Assembly (NCBI GenBank): GCA_036874045.1
Contig: CM072339.1
Span: 17,677,501 to 17,741,500, forward strand
Direction of reading: 5' to 3'
DNA: 64,000 nt
DNA from: Cymodocea nodosa
Taxonomy: Eukaryota > Streptophyta > Magnoliopsida > Alismatales > Cymodoceaceae
Made by a program: the position numbers and the translations under genes. The stretch's first letter is position 1. Each line of letters begins with the position of its first letter. The notes beneath the pieces are model-generated. The model had not been told where the DNA came from and did no database searches. It saw only the letters and a program-made list of their open reading frames with translations. Below are positions 10,816 through 22,427 of the stretch, piece by piece.

Positions 10816-11317
10816 TAACACTTGGCAACTTCTAAGTTTCACTCTTGTAAGTTTTCTATTCTGTTTTTTTTTTTCTTTGTTTTTCATTCTGCTAACTGTA
10901 ATAAAGTTAAATCTATGTCATTAATGCCTCATTTTGATTAAAATATATTTAACTCTGAACATTATATAAAGATTTAACTTGCAAGTCATTTTACGTTATG
11001 CAGAATTTACATTTTACCTTATAACATGCAGTAATTTTTAAGCAGTTATCCTGTCATTCAGCAAATTGTAAATCTGTTACATATTCATAAAGTTCCACAA
11101 ATTACATAATATTCAATAAATTCCATTCATTTCACATCCAAATACGTATGAAAATTGCATCTGAAAAATTATATTCGTTAATATGAATCAATTACCTTAC
11201 AAGTACACCATACAATTTCATACAATTTTACACAAGTAGACGAGCAATACAATTTAATCTCTATGCCTAAATTCATCTACTTCCTTCTGAATTTTTTCTA
11301 ATTTTAGGTCTTAGCTA

Positions 11318-11422
11318 CAGTACTCTGTTGAGTTACAGTTAACTCAACGGAATAAGCTCGTTGACTAACTCAAGAATTAACAAAGTATACTCGTTGAGTT
11401 AAGCGTAACTCAACGGACTCCC
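11318..11422. repeat. leader palindrome cluster 2
   Basis: Two near-perfect copies of GTTGAGTTA...TAACTCAACG(G), at about 11325-11351 and 11390-11416, plus a degenerate one between them. Confidence 0.7.
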
Positions 11423-11477
11423 CGTACAAGCAAATATAATAATAAAAATATTACAGAGAATAGTTTTTTTATTTTTT

Positions 11478-11765
11478 TACTGATTTAACCGATACTATGC
11501 TTCGGTCAGACCTAAATATTTTTTATTTTTTTATTTTTCTTTCAATTGAACCGATACTATGTTTCGGTAAAACCAATATTTTTTTCTGAAAATTAATATA
11601 CAATTTTTCTTGCCGGTTTAACCGATACTATGCTTCGGTCAGACCTAAATATTTCGGTTGGACCGATATTATGTTTCAGTAAAAACAATATTTTTTTCTA
11701 AAAATTAATATACAATTTTTTTTTTAATGTTTCGATCATACCGATGGATCAAGTCGGTTGAACCA
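11478..11765. repeat. tandem ACCGATACTATG...TTCGGT repeats in the leader
   Basis: A block next to the primer-binding region of element A with alternating units containing ACCGATACTATG then CTTCGGTCAGACC or TTTCGGTAAAACC. Each is followed by an AT-rich spacer; four or five copies are seen. ACCGA and TCGGT form a short stem around a 9-10 base loop. A (CAATT)n run follows at about 11808-11850. Confidence 0.65.
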
Positions 11766-11851
11766 CAACTATTTTTATGTTTTATATATATTTTTAATGT
11801 TTAACTCAATTCAATTCAATTCAATTCACTTCGACTCAATTCAATTCAATT

Positions 11852-11868
11852 CCCCAGCAACGGCACCA
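11852..11868 (-). other. primer-binding site of element A
   Basis: Minus-strand TGGTGCCGTTGCTGGGG resembles the tRNA-Asp-type site typical of Athila elements with two mismatches, and lies seven bases inside the 5' LTR. Confidence 0.75.
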
Positions 11869-11875
11869 TAAAACT

Positions 11876-13821
11876 TGTTTAGGTTTTCCCAACACTACAC
11901 TAGAAAAACTTGGATTTGTTACTTCTATTTTTTACTTAGTTAATTTATCTTTATGCCTATTCTTTCTTTTAGAAGTAAACAAACAACCTTTAATATAATT
12001 TAGATATTAATTCCAATTTGTACTTTAACTACAAGTGCATAGTGTCTATTGTATTAGTGTGCAAGTACAGGTCGATCTCATAGGGAATTGCTGACGAATT
12101 TAAGAAATGTTTGATTGTGAACAATTCAAATTTATATTCAATAAGCACTCTGTTGAGTTACAGTTAACTCAATGGACTAAGTTCGTTGAGTTATGGCTAA
12201 CTCAACAGACTCTCCTCGTGGACTTAAGTTAACTCCACGAGCCTGTCTCTTCTTTATAATACTGCTATTTACAAAGGAATTCGGCCAACCATTGGGCGAT
12301 TCCACAAATTGTAAATAACATCAATTAAGCTTTTTAATGCTAGTTAACATTGGATTTATCATTAAGCAATACTAATATTCAGATGATTCAAACAGTCACC
12401 ATTAAAATCTTTAAGTTTTTTGTACGAACCAATTTCAGTAAATTGTAAAATTAAAACTAACATAAAACAATCATAAAATTGATACAGATAACATTAATCA
12501 CGATACAACACAAGCAATACAACACTCAAATACAACATACAAACAAAGATAAATTATTTTTGGTATTTTTGTTTTGATGTGAACATGGAAATGGGCGAAA
12601 GGTGAAATGTAAAGTAATCTCACTTGAAAGTAAATACTTTCGACACTACTTGCAACGCGATTACAACACTGAAAATTAAACCACTTACAATTCTGTCTCC
12701 TCTCCCTATAGAATCGCGAGTCCAAAATTGCAAGATAATCTCCTCTTCAGCATACAGGCATCAACCCGAAGCCAAGGCTAAAAGCTTTACGATCTCCTGA
12801 AATATGAGTCGGCGCTTGGTGAAAATGTCTTCCCTTCCAGCGACGCGATCACTCCTCACAGTAGTTGTCAAGCACTGTGTTTGGCTCGGAATCGACCCGA
12901 CATCAGGCAAGTATCCTCACAAACCTCCGATGATTGGTGATTATGGTGGTGATACGATGGTTGGTGTGATACTTCGAAGAATCACCGATACTTTCTGCAG
13001 AAAGCTCGGTGCTCCTCCTCTGTATACACTGGCCGTCCATCGATCACACCTTCTTCTTCTTTTCTTCTTTTCTTTTATATTTCTTTAGTAGTAACTGCTT
13101 CTGCTTGAATGATCGGTTGGATTTCCTTCCTTCAGATTAGCGGCGATGCTTCCTTCTCCATGCACGATTGAATTCCTACGTGATACGTGCAAACGTGGTT
13201 TTTCCTTCCAACTGTCTGTTCCTGCAACCGCTACAGTGGCATTTTAAAAATAACTATAAAATACATGCAATAAAGAAATAAGCTGCTAACCTAACGCGTT
13301 ACCTTAGTGTATATTTATGTAACTCAACGCATGCAGTTATGCTAACTTAACGAGTTATAACTTAAGTAAATCTACCAGATCTCGACACGTGTTAGCAGCA
13401 GTTTAAACATAAAATAAATTTCGGAGAGTTACAGGTCTAACTATCCGATGCTCAGATGCATTTTCGGATAGTTACAGCTAACTCACCAAAAATTCACTTA
13501 AGACATTCATTCTGGTTTCGACACGTGTACATCTGGAAATAATAAAATATTCTCTCTAAACATAACTGTTCGGTAATTTAAACATAACTATCTGAAATAT
13601 CAGAAAATTCAGATACTTAGGAATTTCACAGTCTGTAACTTACTGACAGTTCATAAATGTACTAAATTAACATTAATTCCCCAAAATTAAGTAGATTCTT
13701 CAATTAAAGCATATAACATTGCAATTATAACATAATAGCTTAATTCTCATATGATAAGCTAAATATTATGCAATTAACCATCATTTAACCGTTAATAATA
13801 TGCACTTTTTCATTCTAAACA
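11876..13821 (-). repeat. 5' LTR of element A
   Basis: 1946 bp, TGTTTAGG to CTAAACA, matching the 3' LTR closely. The palindrome trio lies at 12146-12242, the candidate TATA box (minus) at 13074-13080, and GGATAGTTA-type palindromes at 13417-13500 and 13560-13600. Confidence 0.9.
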
Positions 13822-15403
13822 AAGGACATTTCTAACTCCTCAAACCTTTCTGGTTTCAAAAAATATATAATTGAGTGTCCTCATTACCATATGCTAACTT
13901 CATTACTCCAGTTTTACAATTTATAACAGCCCCTAATGTTGCTAAAAATGTCCTTCCCAAAATTAAAGATGTATCACTATTTTTATGCTTAATTTGTTGG
14001 GAATCCAAAATTACAATATCAATAGGATATATAAAATTTTTGATTTTAATTAAAACATCCTCTATTTTTCCTCTAGGCTATCTTATACTTCTATCAGCTA
14101 ATTGAATAACCGTACTAATAGGAGTTAAGCTTTCTAATCCTAAGGATGCAAATATATCACTTGGCATAACATTTATACCTGCACCTAAGTTTATTAAGGT
14201 TCTTTCTAAAATGGTATTTCCTATGGTGCATGATATAACAGGGATTCCAGGATCAGATAACTTTTTAGGAATTTGTGGCAAAAATAGGGAACTACTTTGC
14301 TCAGCTAAAAAGACCTTTCTAAGAACTTTTCGCTCTCTTTTCCTAGTACACCAATCCTTCAGAAATTTAGCACAAGTTGACATTTTCTGCAATAGATCTA
14401 ACAAAGGAATGTTAACTTGTACTTTTTCAGAAATTTCTCTGATTTTTTCTTATTTTTTAGGTATTGTTTGTTGTAATCTTTCAGGATAGGGTGCTAAAGA
14501 TTTTGATTTCAAAGATTCTTTTTCTTTCAATTGATTTGTTTGATCATTTTTAGCTTCATTAGTAGATTCAGATTGTTCTTCAGTGATTTCTAGATTTTTA
14601 GCTATTACATTTTCATTATCATTTTGATTTTTACTCTTATCCACCTTCATATCATTTTCATTTTAAGTTCTTGGTGGTATATCAGTTCCAGATCTTAATG
14701 TTACACATACATCTTCCAGATTTTCGTTACTCTCATGATGTTTTTGTATGTCATTTTCGTAATTATGATCTTCAATTGTTTTTAGTTTTAAAATGCATTC
14801 TTTAAATTCTCTTGCATTAGTATTTTCTGTTTGTTGTATATTTTACAAATTATGTAGGTTTATAACATTATAATTTTCATTGTCCTGTTGCATAATTTGT
14901 ATTTTCATTATATATTCGTTTAATGTTTTTAGTTTTCTTTCCAGATCATCTAATCTCATTGCATTCAATTTTTAATCAATTTTCATTATGGTTTTTTCAG
15001 TTTCGTAAATTATATCTTTTTTAGGTTCTGAATATGCTTCCTTATAATTTAATTGGTTGACTTCTTGTTGCTGACACATAAAGTATTCCAGTTTGTCAAG
15101 ATTTTGCTCTATACTATGCTCTAGTTTGTCATACCTATCCCAAACTTCAGTGTCTCTCAACATATTACACATTCTATACTGACCATCAATTGGGTAAACT
15201 ATAAGATTCTCATACTCGGCTCTATTATATTGAGGATAATTCATTTGTTGTTCATAGGATCTAACCATCTGTAAACGTCTCAATTTCAAACAGTCAGAAA
15301 TGTCGTGTCCTTCAGAATTACAGAATTCACATATGCTAATTACAGGTTTTAAAAATCTTTGAGCATAAGCATATGCCATATTCTCAATTACAGAAGAAAA
15401 CAC
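13822..15403 (-). pseudogene. Athila gag C-terminus and protease of element B, proximal half
   Basis: Read right to left. A short start (MFSSVIENMAYAYAQRFLKP) leads at once to a zinc knuckle CEFCNSEGHDISDC (about 15290-15335). An acidic/basic linker follows, with the Athila hallmark VTLRSGTDIPPRT (about 14670-14710), then LAPYPERLQQT, FLKDWCTRKRERK, and the protease block CTIGNTILERTLINLGAGIN and IQLADRSIR (about 14080-14245). The expected catalytic DLGAS reads NLGAG, so the protease would be inactive. The capsid half of gag is missing, although LTR and primer site are present: an internal deletion. Stops near 14970, 14660 and 14450 also break it. The frame stops at 13826, where element A is inserted, and resumes at 3918. 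Confidence 0.8.
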
Positions 15404-15474
15404 ACAACTCTAACTATTAAAATGAAACAGCTCTAACAATTGCTTATATCTATTCAATTCAATTCAAGTCAATT

Positions 15475-15491
15475 CCCCAGCAACGGCGCCA
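15475..15491 (-). other. primer-binding site of element B
   Basis: Minus-strand TGGCGCCGTTGCTGGGG is one mismatch from the usual tRNA-Asp-type Athila site, seven bases from the LTR. Confidence 0.8.
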
Positions 15492-15498
15492 TATAACT

Positions 15499-17674
15499 TG
15501 TTTGTATTTTTCCAACACTACACTAGAAAAACTTGGATTTGTTACTTCTGTTTTTACTTAGTTAATCTATCTTTATGCCTATTCTTTCTTTTAGAAGTAA
15601 ACAAACAACCTTTAATACAATTTAGATATTAATTACAATTTGTACTTTAATTGCAAGTGCATAGTGTCTATTGTATCAGTGTGCAAGTACAAGTCGATCC
15701 CATAGAGAATTGCTGAAGAACTTGAGAACTATTCGTTTCTTAACAATCAAATTTATATATTCAATAAGCTCTCCGTTGAATTACAATTAACGGACTAACT
15801 CAACGAACTAACCTCGTGGACTTAAGTTAACTCCACGAGCCTGTCTTTTCTTTTTAATACTACTATTTACAGAGAAATTCGGCCAACCATTGGGCGATTC
15901 CATAGATTGTAAATAACATCAATTAAGCTCTTTAATGTTAGTTAACATTGGATTTATCATTAAGCAATACTAACATTCAGATAATTCAAATAGTAACTAT
16001 TAAAATCTTTAAGTCTTTTAAACGAACCAATTTCAGTAAACTGTAAAACTAAAACAACATAAAGCAATCATAACACTGACAAAGATAACATTAATCACGA
16101 TACAACACAAACAATACAACACTCAAATACAACATACAAACATAGATAAATTGTTTTTGGTATTTTTGTTTTAATATGAACATGGAAATGGGCGAAAGGT
16201 GAAATGTAAAGTAATCTCACTTGATAGTAAATACTTCTGACACTACTTACAACGCGATTACACCACTGAAAATTAAATCACTTACAATTCTGTCTCCTCT
16301 CCCTATAGAATCGCAAGTCTAGAATTGTAAGATAATCTTCTCTTTAGCATACAGGCATCAACCCGAAGCCAAGGCTAAAGGTTTTACGATCTCCTGAAAT
16401 ATGAGTCGGTGCTTGGTGAAAATGGCTTCCCTTCCCACAACGCGATCACTCCTCACAGTAGTTGTCAGGCACTATGTTTAGCTCGAAATCGACCCAACAT
16501 CAAGAAAGTATTCTCACAGACCTCCGATGGTTGGTGATTGTGGTGGTGGTAACAATGGTTGGTGTGATACTTCGGAGAATCACCGATACTGTCTATAGAA
16601 AGCTCGGTGCTCCTCCTCTATATACACTGGCCGCCCATCGATCACACACCTTTTCTTCTTTTTCTTCTTTTCTTTTATATTTCTTCAGTAATAACTGCTT
16701 CTGCTTGAATGGTCGGTTGGATTTCCTTCATTCATATCAACGGTGATGTTTTCTTCTCCCTACGCGATACGTGTAGTTGTGGTTTTTCTTCCAACTATCC
16801 TGTTTCTGCAACCGCTACAGTGGCATATTTGAAAATAAATAGTCCGTGGAGTTACAGATAACTCAACAGACTTTCTTCGTTGATTTAACTATAAAACACG
16901 TGCATAAATTTAACTATCTGATGCTTAGGTGTATTTCGGATACTTATAAACTTAACTATCCGATGCTCAAATGCATTTCGGATAGTTATAAATAACTCAC
17001 CGATATATAACTTAAGTAAATCTACCAGATCTCGACACGTGTCAACAACATTTTAATCATAAAATAGCATTTCAAAGAGTTGCAGGTCTAACTATCCGAT
17101 GCCCAAATGCATTTCGAATAGTTAGAGATAACTCACTGAAAATCCACTTAAGTCACTTTCCCAGAACATGACACGTGTCCTCAACTATTTTATAAATAAA
17201 AAGAGATTTTGGAGAGTTATACATATAACTATCTGATGTCTAGCTGCAATTTCGGATAGTTATAGATAACTCACCGAAAGTTCACTTAACTCATGCATTA
17301 TGGTTTCGACACGCGTACTTCAGGAAATAATAAAATATTCTCTCAAAACATAACTATTCGGCAATTTAAACATAACTATCTGATACATGTTTGGTCTGTT
17401 AAACATAACTGTCCGAATATGTTCGGTATGTTAAACATAACTATCTGAATTATCAAAAAATTTGGATACTTAAGAATTTCACAGCCTGCAACTTACCGAC
17501 AGTTCAGAAATGTACTAAATTGACATTAATTCCCTAAAGTTAAGCAGATTCTTCAATTAAAGCATATAACAATGCAATTATAACATAATGGCTTAATTCT
17601 TATATGATAAGCTAAATATTATGCAATTAGCCATCATTTAACCGTTAATAATACGCACTTTTTCATTCTAAATA
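15499..17674 (-). repeat. 5' LTR of element B
   Basis: 2176 bp, the same family as the element A LTRs but more diverged. It is about 230 bp longer, because the segment 16830-17450 holds extra copies of the GGATAGTTA/TAACTATCC palindrome units. The outer end reads TAAATA rather than TAAACA. The partner LTR is not in the window; it would lie beyond copia element E. Confidence 0.85.
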
Positions 17675-17676
17675 AG

Positions 17677-17945
17677 GAGCTACGTGCATAAAGATCAAGT
17701 TTTATATAATTCAAAATTAACTTAAAATAAAGACTTCATTTTCTAATTGAATTGTATATCAAACTTTATCGTATCAAAACCAACAAGAAGGGAATTGAGC
17801 TGAAAAGAAATTGTAAATTCTTTCTTTAAAGTTTATCAAGAATAGAATTTTATTTACAAGTGTTTTGTGCTCTTATTTTATCTACTAGTAATATTAATTA
17901 CTAAAGACACAATTCACCCCCTTTTTGTGATACAATGATCCTACA
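17677..17945 (-). repeat. left arm of a diverged inverted repeat
   Basis: In reverse complement this aligns by eye with 19262-19515. Shared landmarks are TGCACGTAG at the outer ends, CAATTGAATTGTATAT-like sequence, ATAAGAGCACAAAA, and GTATCACAA followed by G-rich GGTGAATTGT at the inner ends. It begins two bases after the LTR end of element B, so B may have inserted at its edge. The nature is unknown: two head-to-head insertions of one repeat, or the arms of a DNA element. Confidence 0.55.
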
Positions 17946-19261
17946 GGTTCAACCAAAGTTTTGAAAAATAATAATAATAAATAAAATAAAATAAATATAT
18001 ATATATGTAATAGTTATATAAGATATAACTTCTAAGGAAGTTCATTGAGTTACACTTAACTCAACAAACTTACTCCATGGAGTCTTTGGATAAGCCTACA
18101 AACTTAGTCTATTGAGTTAACGTGTAACCCAATGAAATACTAGCATAAGTCCATGAACTTAGTCTATTGAGTTAACATGTAACTCAACAGAGTACTTGAT
18201 AGGTTCTTCATTCAAATGAACATCAACACTTATTTTCTTCTTCTTTCAATTCACACCTTCTTCTCAAATGCGCCAAGCCACCATTGGTGAGTGTCATTCA
18301 CTCATGTGAAAGCCTCACCAACAACCCCAACAATACACATGAATAGAGGATGCAAATTAGAAGTTGAAAAGAAGAATTAAACATTCATATACATTCATTG
18401 AACTCTATCTAACTAAGAAGACATATAATTGAGATGTTCACCACCATTTCTCATCAATTCTTCCTTCTATACAAGAAAATAATAAACTCTAAGAGTTGTC
18501 ACAACCTTAGGAGCTTCTTATCTTCTTCTCTAGAGGTTTGAATTCAATGGAACTTGGCAACAACTTCACCTCCAAGCTTGGACGTCTTCTCCTTAGCCCT
18601 TGGAATGGTGAATAGCATGAATGGATGGTCTCTCTTTGGAAGCACAAGCCTCACCTCCAAGCTTCTTCTCCTTTGGTATTCTCTCATTGGAAGCACCCCA
18701 AGTTGTTGGCCGAAATTCCTCTCCCCTTGTATTTATGTTGTTGTGTCTTCTCTCTCTTTGATGTGGCACCTTGGTTTTATCACCAAGCCAATAAGATGTC
18801 ATAGATCTAGGAGGGCCAATAAGGTGTTGGCATGTCCTCTTCTTTAAAGTTTAGTCCACCAACTTTTGATTCTTTACATCTTCTTTGGTCTTTTGCATTA
18901 AGCTCCTCCCATATGTGTGTTACCTACAATTAATGGAAGTTGAACTCCAAGAGACGTTAGCCAACATAGGACATGCAAAATAAATTAATGTGTTCCATGT
19001 AAAATTATATCCAATGAAGGATGCACTTGTTAATTAAATTTCTATATTGCACTATATTTCAAGACTTATATTACCCATAGTTAATATCATTTATCCACCA
19101 TAGATATATAATATCATGCAAAATTACTTATAAAATTCATTAAAAATGGACAAAATTAAAGCTTGAATAGTACTAGCATAAGTCCATGAACTTAGTCAAC
19201 TAAGCTAATGTGTAACTCAATAGAGTAGCAAAGGTAAGTTGTGCATAAATTTGTGCGGTGT
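17946..19261. other. spacer between inverted-repeat arms
   Basis: It contains (TA)n-like DNA near 17990, TTGAGTTA/TAACTCAA palindromes at 18040-18200 and a CT-rich segment at 18230-18800. An ORF at 18554-18847 resembles no protein I know. No gene is supported. Confidence 0.4.
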
Positions 19262-19515
19262 TGGACCGTAGTATCACAAGAGGGGAGGTGAATTGTATCT
19301 TTATTTTTTAAGAAACTAGCAAATACAATAAGAGCACAAAAGACTCACTATATGAAATTCTAAACTTTTTTATTGATAAAGTAAGAATTTATAGATGTTT
19401 ACAATACAATTTCGTACTTGTCGGTTTAGATACAATTTTCGAGTTAAAATTCAATACGAAATAAAATCTATCTTATTCTAACCTCAATTGAATTGTATAT
19501 TCAAACTTGAGCTTT
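19262..19515 (+). repeat. right arm of the inverted repeat
   Basis: Counterpart of 17677-17945, beginning GGACCGTAGTATCACAAG and ending near TTTTGCACGTAG. Identity is clearly well below 90 per cent by eye. Confidence 0.55.
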
Positions 19516-20222
19516 TGCACGTAGTTTTCTGATTCTTCAAAAAATTATTGCTCAACTTCTGTATCTCTTTGCTTCCTTCTTTGAATCTCCAAGACTTCCT
19601 TCATAGTAGCTCTTTCTTTAATTTTGCTTAGGATTCTATTGTGGAATACAATTTTGGGATTTTAGAGATTAGTGTAGGGATAGGTGTAGGCATACATAAA
19701 GTATAGCTCATACTCTTCATTTATAGTAGTAGAACTGTGTTTTCACGTTCAACATGTTCAACCACATGATTCATAATTCATAATCTCACATATTAATTTA
19801 AATTTAAATTATCCACAATCTCCATTGACTTTTTGAATTTCCATTATCTCCACTCTATTTTTGAATCTCCATGATCTCCTATCATAGAACAATCAAAAGT
19901 CTTCTTTCTAGAGAGTCATAGAATATATCTTCTAAGTCACCACTTTATTCAAACACTTATCTTTTAAAACCTGCAAAAACTCAAACATTTATCTATAACT
20001 CTTCGAGGTTTTCACTTGCAAAACACGTGATTGAAACAAATAAACTTAACTTTTCATTAGTCACTTTATAAAACTCGAACAGTTATCTATCCATGCATAA
20101 AAACTCGAACAATTATTTAACTCTTCAACTTTTCTTTACTGAATGCACATGGAAAACATATGACAATTTAAAACATTAAAAAAACATGTGCAAATCAATC
20201 CTAAGTCACTTCCCATAATATA
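19516..20222. other. AT-rich stretch without a gene
   Basis: No coding frame or known repeat recognised. Short phrases such as GAATCTCCATGATCTCC recur (19800-19885). The F-box homology of element C starts abruptly at its right end. Confidence 0.4.
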
Positions 20223-20500
20223 GTCTACTCCTAACGCATTAGGTGGAATTCCAAAAGTTTCTTCTATACTCATATGTTCATAACTTGCTATACTACAACT
20301 GAATAATTTCCATAAGAATCCATCATTGGTATTGGTTGTCTGAGCAGCTTACAATCTATGGAAGTAACTTTCTACTATGTATCCCTTAATTTGTTTTGAA
20401 GCACATCGTAATCTACATAAATCTTTAGCTAATGAGTAACTTAATATTTCTCTCAAACACATCCAATGACAAATCCATAATTCCTAGACTTTGTGATTCT
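20223..20500 (-). pseudogene. truncated, frameshifted F-box ORF of element C
   Basis: It is a sister of the element A F-box ORF. Starting near IMDLSLDV (about 20465-20490), a one-base shift is needed to continue as LREILSYSLAKDLCRLRC, ASKQIKGYIVESYFHRL, then EETFGIPPNALGV. A stop interrupts after HRL. Only the F-box and a short following part remain. It shows the same domain as element A, so the gag/F-box pairing predates both copies. Confidence 0.75.
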
Positions 20501-20554
20501 ATAATCAACAACATAAAAATGCAAATAAAATTTAATTCTCCATGTGCTATGTTC

Positions 20555-20605
20555 ATTGAAGTAGATAGTAACTCAACGAAATAAGACCGTTGAGTTAAGT
20601 AATAA
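20555..20605. repeat. palindromes between gag and F-box remnant of element C
   Basis: The phrases GATAGTAACTCAACG and CGTTGAGTTAAGTAATAACTCAACG occupy the same place as the palindromes at 8844-8900 in element A. Confidence 0.6.
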
Positions 20606-20710
20606 CTCAACGAATCTTAGAACAATAAATAAAACTATGTTGTTATATGTGCTATTTTTTGTGGTTTTTTTTTTACATATATATATATTGTTAATAGCAA
20701 TTATATTACT

Positions 20711-21904
20711 TCATTCTACTTCCCTCCTACTAGAGGTATCAATTTCATTTACATTTCTATTTAAAAGATTAGGTACTGCTTGACTTGATAACCCTCCTAT
20801 AAGTCTAACTTCAATTGGTTCTTTTAGTTTAGTTGGTATATTTTTGTTTAAATTTTGATTTTGGAATGCTGTATTTCTAAATATATGATCTAAATAATTG
20901 TTTAAATTATGAATTATCTTTTCTAATTTATCTATTTTAGCTCCTTGTTTAATTAATGCTTCATAACTTTGATTTTTATCATTTACATTCTCTCCTCCTT
21001 GGAAACTATTATTTCTTTAGGATAAATTTGGGTGATTTTTCCAATTAAGATTGTAAGCATTACCAAAATTATCTTTTTGGTTTCTAGCATAAATAGCATC
21101 TAAGTCATTCACACTTGCACTTTTTTCTACTAATTTTTGATTTAATGACAATTCTTCTATTTTCCTTGTTAATTCACTTAATTTGACTTCTAGCATAGTG
21201 CTCGAATCTATTTCATGCATTCCTCTAGGTAGCACTTTCCTATCTAAAATGGCTTCAACCGAGTTCTCCCGTTGAGTAGTTTTTTTTGCAAAATTTTCTA
21301 AATAAACCCATACTTCATCGCGACACATTTTTAGAAATCCATTTTGATATGTAGATTCTAATAAAGATTTTGTAGCAACATTTATACCTTCATAAATTAT
21401 ATCTATTAGTTGAGATTTACTCATTGCATGATGTAGGCATTGAGTGAGTAAATTTTTAAATCTTTCAAAGTATTTCTAAAAGGATTCTCCTTGCTTTTGG
21501 CTACACATTAATATTTCTTTTTTCTTCTTAATTGTTTGATGAGTAGGGTAGTATTTTTCTACGAAAACTGAACAAAATTCAATCAATATAGAGATTGAAT
21601 CGAGAGACAAAGTGTAAAGTCATCTCTCAACTATATCTTTTAAAGTAAAGAAAATATATCTAAGTTTGATAGCATCTATGCTCAAATTAGACATTCCCAT
21701 CATTTGACAAACCTCATTAAATTCTCTAAGGAAATAATAAGTATCTTCTCTCTCTAATCCATGAAATTGTGGTAATTGACTAATATAATTAAATTTCAAT
21801 TCAAGTCTATCTCCCTCAAAAGTAAGTAATCAAATTCATGATGATTCATCTACCAATTTTGAATAAAGAATTTTTCCTAATGGCCTCTCTACTAGAGTTG
21901 TCAT
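20711..21904 (-). pseudogene. gag remnant of element C
   Basis: ATG at 21904, end at 20711. It matches element A gag along its whole length: ISQLPQFHGLEREDTYYFL, EFNEVCQMM, YFERFKNLLTQCLHHAMS, MHEIDSSTMLEVKLSELTRK, YNLNWKNHPNLS. Stops include TGA at 21620-21622, at the same codon as the element A TGA, one near 21840 and one in the SFWKYF motif (about 21475). The longest open part is 21017-21424. Confidence 0.8.
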
Positions 21905-22427
21905 CTCAATGTTCTCCTCTAATGAAATTCTAGCTGTTTCTTGAAGAATATCATTGATTTCTGTTTCATATGCTTTATAAATTTTTTTAAGTACTATATG
22001 ATCCTATTTAGCTATTCTAAGTAATCTCTTAGTATTGAGAGAATGAATCTAGATGCTCATAAACTTACAACATATATTAAGTTTAAAAAGGTAAGACTAC
22101 ATACCAGTTGTAATACTCATTTGATAGTTTTGATAATACTTGAGGCCGTCAACAGATGAAGTTGAACCAGTTGATTCTCTTCACTGTCGACTACGAGTAT
22201 TCTACCCTTCTTTTACTATTGGTGTTAAGATTATGACACTCTGTTTTTTCTTTTTTATAATGTTCTTCCATTCTATGGACGCACTCACATTACAAGAATG
22301 TGTCTTGCAACGTGTGTTGTGGTTCCTACATTTATGAATACGTGTTCTAAGCTTAAATTTAAATTCTTAGTAACCGCTAAGCACACAAAGTCATGTGCAT
22401 GGAAAAAATAATAACTATTTAGACAAC

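Larger units (their letters stand above)
3919..13821 (-). mobile_element. Non-autonomous Athila-family LTR element A carrying gag and an F-box ORF
   Basis: A complete 9.9-kb element lies between the 5-bp duplications AAGGA at 3914-3918 and 13822-13826. LTRs begin TGTTT and end AAACA: 11876-13821 (5') and 3919-5865 (3'). The primer-binding site is at 11852-11868 and the polypurine tract at 5866-5873. In transcript order the inside holds: a roughly 1.7-kb leader with palindromes; gag (10148-8961) with one in-frame TGA; a short palindromic gap; an F-box protein ORF (8771-7632); and about 1.8 kb of non-coding T-rich DNA. No protease, reverse transcriptase, RNase H or integrase motif was found in any frame. 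The two LTRs differ by about three bases in their first 100, so insertion is younger than element B. Mobilisation would need enzymes in trans from an autonomous relative. Confidence 0.88.

Noticed and set aside
12804..13088. Open frame of 94 codons on the plus strand in the LTR, also at 16462-16746
   Set aside because: It is antisense to the element. The same place in the third LTR (4846-5130) has stops, and the frame is only LTR sequence shared by descent. No family resemblance.
18554..18847. 97-codon ORF with Leu/Ser-rich sequence
   Set aside because: Low-complexity CT-rich DNA, opposite-strand ORF equally long, no motif and no splice or promoter context.
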